Assembly (NCBI GenBank): GCA_017385345.1
Contig: JAFNRY010000098.1
Coordinates: 1-7,704, forward strand
Reading direction: 5' to 3'
DNA length: 7,704 nucleotides
Source of the DNA: Kiritimatiellia bacterium
GTDB lineage: Bacteria; Verrucomicrobiota; Kiritimatiellia; RFP12; UBA1067
In this document: positions 5,845 to 7,704 of the stretch, one piece after another
How the letters are laid out: each line of letters starts with the position of its first letter
How positions within the stretch are numbered: the stretch's first letter is position 1
Program-made: the position numbers and the translations under genes
The notes under the pieces: model-generated
Database searches by the model: none
Seen by the model: the letters and a program-made list of their open reading frames with translations, nothing else
What the model was told of the DNA's origin: nothing

Positions 5845-7524
5845 TCAGACATTGTTTCCTTCGATACCGTTCTGCCTGGCGACCAGGGCGTCGCCGCCGT
5901 ACAAGGCGCGCAGGCGCGGTTTTTCTATCTTGCCCGTCGGATTGCGCGGGACGTCGGCGAAAATAAACTTGCGCGGCCTCTTGTAGCGGGGCAGGCCGAG
6001 GCAGAAGCGCGAAAGCTCCTCTTCGTCGAGCCTCTCGCCATCCTTGACGGAAACGACCGCCGCCGCGATTTCGCCGAGTCTTTCATCCGGCAGGCCGATC
6101 ACCGCCACGTCGCGCACTTTGTGGTTCGTGCGGATGAAGTCTTCTATCTGCACCGGATAGAGGTTTTCGCCGCCCGTGATGATCACGTCTTTCGCGCGGT
6201 CCACGAGATAGATGAAGCCGTCGCGCTCCTCGGCCATGTCGCCGGTGAGCAGCCATCCGCCTTCTTTCAGCGTCGCGGCGGTGGCTTCGGGGTTGCGGTA
6301 GTATTCCTTCATTACGCCCGGGCCGCGAAGCGCGAGTTCGCCGACCTCGCCGGGGGCCACGGGCGTCTTCTTGTCGGCGCCCACGATTTTCGTCTCCCAT
6401 CCGAAGCCGGCGACGCCGATGGCGCCGACCTTGTCGATGTTTTCGACTCCGAGATGGACCGCGCCGGGGCCGGTGGATTCGGAAAGCCCGTAGTTCGTGT
6501 CGTAGTCGTGGCGCGGGAAAACCTTCTTCCAGCGCTTGACGAGCGCCGGAGGGACCGGCTGCGCCCCGATGTGCATGAGCCGCCACTGGGAAAGCGAGTA
6601 TTCGGAGGGATCCACGTCGCCGCGCTCTATCGCGTCGAGTATGTCCTGCGCCCACGGCACGAGAAGCCACACTATCGTGCATTTCTCTTCGCTGACGGCG
6701 CGCAGTATCCATTCCGGCTTCACGCCCTTCAGAAGAACGGCCTTGCCGCCTTCGATAAAACTGCCGAACCAGTGCATCTTCGCGCCTGTATGGTACAGCG
6801 GCGGTATGCAAAGGAACACGTCGTCCTTCTTTTGCCCGTGGTGCGCCCGCTCGACGAGACAGCTGTGGACGAGGCTTAGGTGGCGCAGGACTATGGCCTT
6901 GGGGAAGCCGGTCGTTCCCGACGAGAAGTAGATCGCCGCGTCGTCCTCCGGCGCCATGCGCACGTCGGGCGCGCGGGACGAGGTGTAGGAAACGAGAGAG
7001 GAATAGCGTTCGGCGAAACTCGGGCAGTCCTCGCCGGCGTAGAGGAGCATCTTGAGGCCGGCGAGCCTGTCCACGATCGATTCGACGCGGCCGGTGAATT
7101 CGGGGCCGAAGACGAGAGCGTCCGCCTCGGCGAGGTCGATGCAGTAGGCGATTTCGTCGGCGGTGTAGCGGAAGTTCAACGGAACGGCCATGCAACCGGC
7201 CTTGAGGACGCCAAAGTATATCGGCAGCCACTCGATGCAGTTCATCAGGAGGATCGCGACCTTGTCGCCGCGGCCGAAGCCGCGGGCGAGAAGGAGATTC
7301 GCGAACCTGTTGGCCTTCTCGTCGAACTGCGCCCATGTCATTTCGCTGCGGAACGCCTCTATGGGGGAGCCTTCGACGAGGGAATATTCGCGCCACGTCG
7401 TGTGGCGCGCCTCGAGTTCCTGCGGGTTGATTTCGACGAGCGCGACGTCGTCGGGCCACAGGCGCGCATTGCGCTCGAGTATCTGGGTTATGTTGTCGAA
7501 CTTTTCCGTCGCTTCGCCGCTCAT
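5845..7524 (-). CDS. AMP-forming acyl-CoA synthetase / class I adenylate-forming enzyme
   Basis: This 559-residue enzyme of the ANL superfamily probably activates a carboxylic acid, likely a fatty acid, to acyl-AMP and then acyl-CoA in the cytoplasm. Core motifs seen are YFSSGTTGFPKA (199-210, phosphate loop), the active-site YGLSEST (345-351), GWLLTGD (423-429), and DGFIYLVDRAKDVIITGGENLYP (435-457, hinge and CoA-binding region). PRNPTGKIEK (526-535) carries the catalytic Lys at 532. Length and motifs are complete, so it should be active. A slightly long N-terminus (about residues 30-60, LVEINPQELEARHTTWREYSL) precedes the usual MTWAQFDEKANRFAN. The acid cannot be told from sequence; a free-standing acyl-ACP ligase or an aryl-CoA ligase is possible. 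The ATG at 7524 follows GGAAGAAG and overlaps the stop of the upstream gene (ATGA), so the two are translationally linked. The purF-like gene starts 37 nt downstream. Confidence 0.9.
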   Translation of the reverse strand: MSGEATEKFDNITQILERNARLWPDDVALVEINPQELEARHTTWREYSLVEGSPIEAFRSEMTWAQFDEKANRFANLLLARGFGRGDKVAILLMNCIEWLPIYFGVLKAGCMAVPLNFRYTADEIAYCIDLAEADALVFGPEFTGRVESIVDRLAGLKMLLYAGEDCPSFAERYSSLVSYTSSRAPDVRMAPEDDAAIYFSSGTTGFPKAIVLRHLSLVHSCLVERAHHGQKKDDVFLCIPPLYHTGAKMHWFGSFIEGGKAVLLKGVKPEWILRAVSEEKCTIVWLLVPWAQDILDAIERGDVDPSEYSLSQWRLMHIGAQPVPPALVKRWKKVFPRHDYDTNYGLSESTGPGAVHLGVENIDKVGAIGVAGFGWETKIVGADKKTPVAPGEVGELALRGPGVMKEYYRNPEATAATLKEGGWLLTGDMAEERDGFIYLVDRAKDVIITGGENLYPVQIEDFIRTNHKVRDVAVIGLPDERLGEIAAAVVSVKDGERLDEEELSRFCLGLPRYKRPRKFIFADVPRNPTGKIEKPRLRALYGGDALVARQNGIEGNNV

Positions 7525-7704
7525 CTTCTTCCGCCCTTTCTGGCGGCGGGCCGCGCGCCCTTTCCGCCCGATTGCGCTTTGAACGTCGCCTTGGCGAAAG
7601 CAATGTCCGCCAGAGCGTTTTTAGCCTCCTGCACGACGCGTCCGTCGCGCGATGTTTTCAAATGGGAATAGCGCGAAGCGATCTCGTCGAAGCGGCGGGC
7701 CGAC
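7521..7704 (-). CDS. Unrecognised protein, C-terminal 60 residues (runs off right edge)
   Basis: An open minus-strand frame enters from the right edge (first whole codon 7703-7701) and stops at the TGA 7523-7521, overlapping the next ATG as ATGA. It reads SARRFDEIASRYSHLKTSRD, then GRVVQEAKNALADIAFAKAT, and ends in a Gly/Arg/Lys-rich tail (AQSGGKGARPAARKGGRR). The first 40 residues look helical and soluble. The basic tail may be disordered or bind nucleic acid. I do not recognise the family. The tight coupling to the acyl-CoA synthetase and the absence of a stop support a real gene end rather than chance. The other minus-strand frame checked at this edge stops early. Confidence 0.6.
   Translation of the reverse strand, partial: SARRFDEIASRYSHLKTSRDGRVVQEAKNALADIAFAKATFKAQSGGKGARPAARKGGRR

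Noticed and set aside
5779..6879. Plus-strand open frames of 366 codons here and 263 codons at 6880-7671, opposite the acyl-CoA synthetase
   Set aside because: They mirror a complete ANL enzyme and show no family motif. The absence of stops follows from GC-rich codon use.

Overview
The window is a GC-rich bacterial chromosome segment, tightly packed, with every recognisable gene on the minus strand. Transcription therefore runs from the right end to the left. There is no sign of mobile elements, CRISPR arrays, tRNA or rRNA. The V-type ATPase genes are of the chlamydial/treponemal bacterial type: an E subunit, a DUF2764 protein, and an A subunit with the chlamydia-like stretch CGERAGEVVE. The PurF-like protein resembles a paralogue I recall from Bacteroides-type anaerobes. 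Together these suggest an anaerobe of the PVC superphylum (Lentisphaerae, Kiritimatiellota or relatives) or possibly a spirochaete. This is an inference from remembered family sequences, not a phylogeny.

Layout in transcription order. At the right edge is the last 60 codons of an unrecognised protein with a basic tail. Its stop overlaps (ATGA) the start of a 559-residue acyl-CoA synthetase of the AMP-forming class. After 37 nt comes a 487-residue amidophosphoribosyltransferase-like protein (purF-like) with a strong Shine-Dalgarno. Its phosphoribosyltransferase half and iron-sulfur cysteines look intact. The glutaminase half has lost every catalytic and glutamine-binding residue I could align, and a CX3CX3CX3C tail has been added. 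A 54-nt gap holds an extended -10 promoter (TGCTATAAT) for the V-ATPase genes.

These are atpE (stalk subunit E), a short DUF2764 protein overlapping it by ATGA, and atpA (catalytic subunit A). The expected next genes (B, D, I and K) are absent. After an 87-nt gap containing a 40-bp-spaced imperfect direct repeat, the strand continues with an MscS-type mechanosensitive channel. The 5' part of thiD (HMP/HMP-P kinase, thiamine synthesis) follows 11 nt later and runs off the left edge.

Functionally the window combines lipid activation, purine-type PRPP chemistry, part of a rotary ATPase, osmotic protection and a cofactor-synthesis gene. The only genes that clearly work together are atpE, DUF2764 and atpA. 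The points most worth a second look are the inactivated glutaminase domain with its Cys-rich tail, and the V-ATPase cluster cut off after subunit A.
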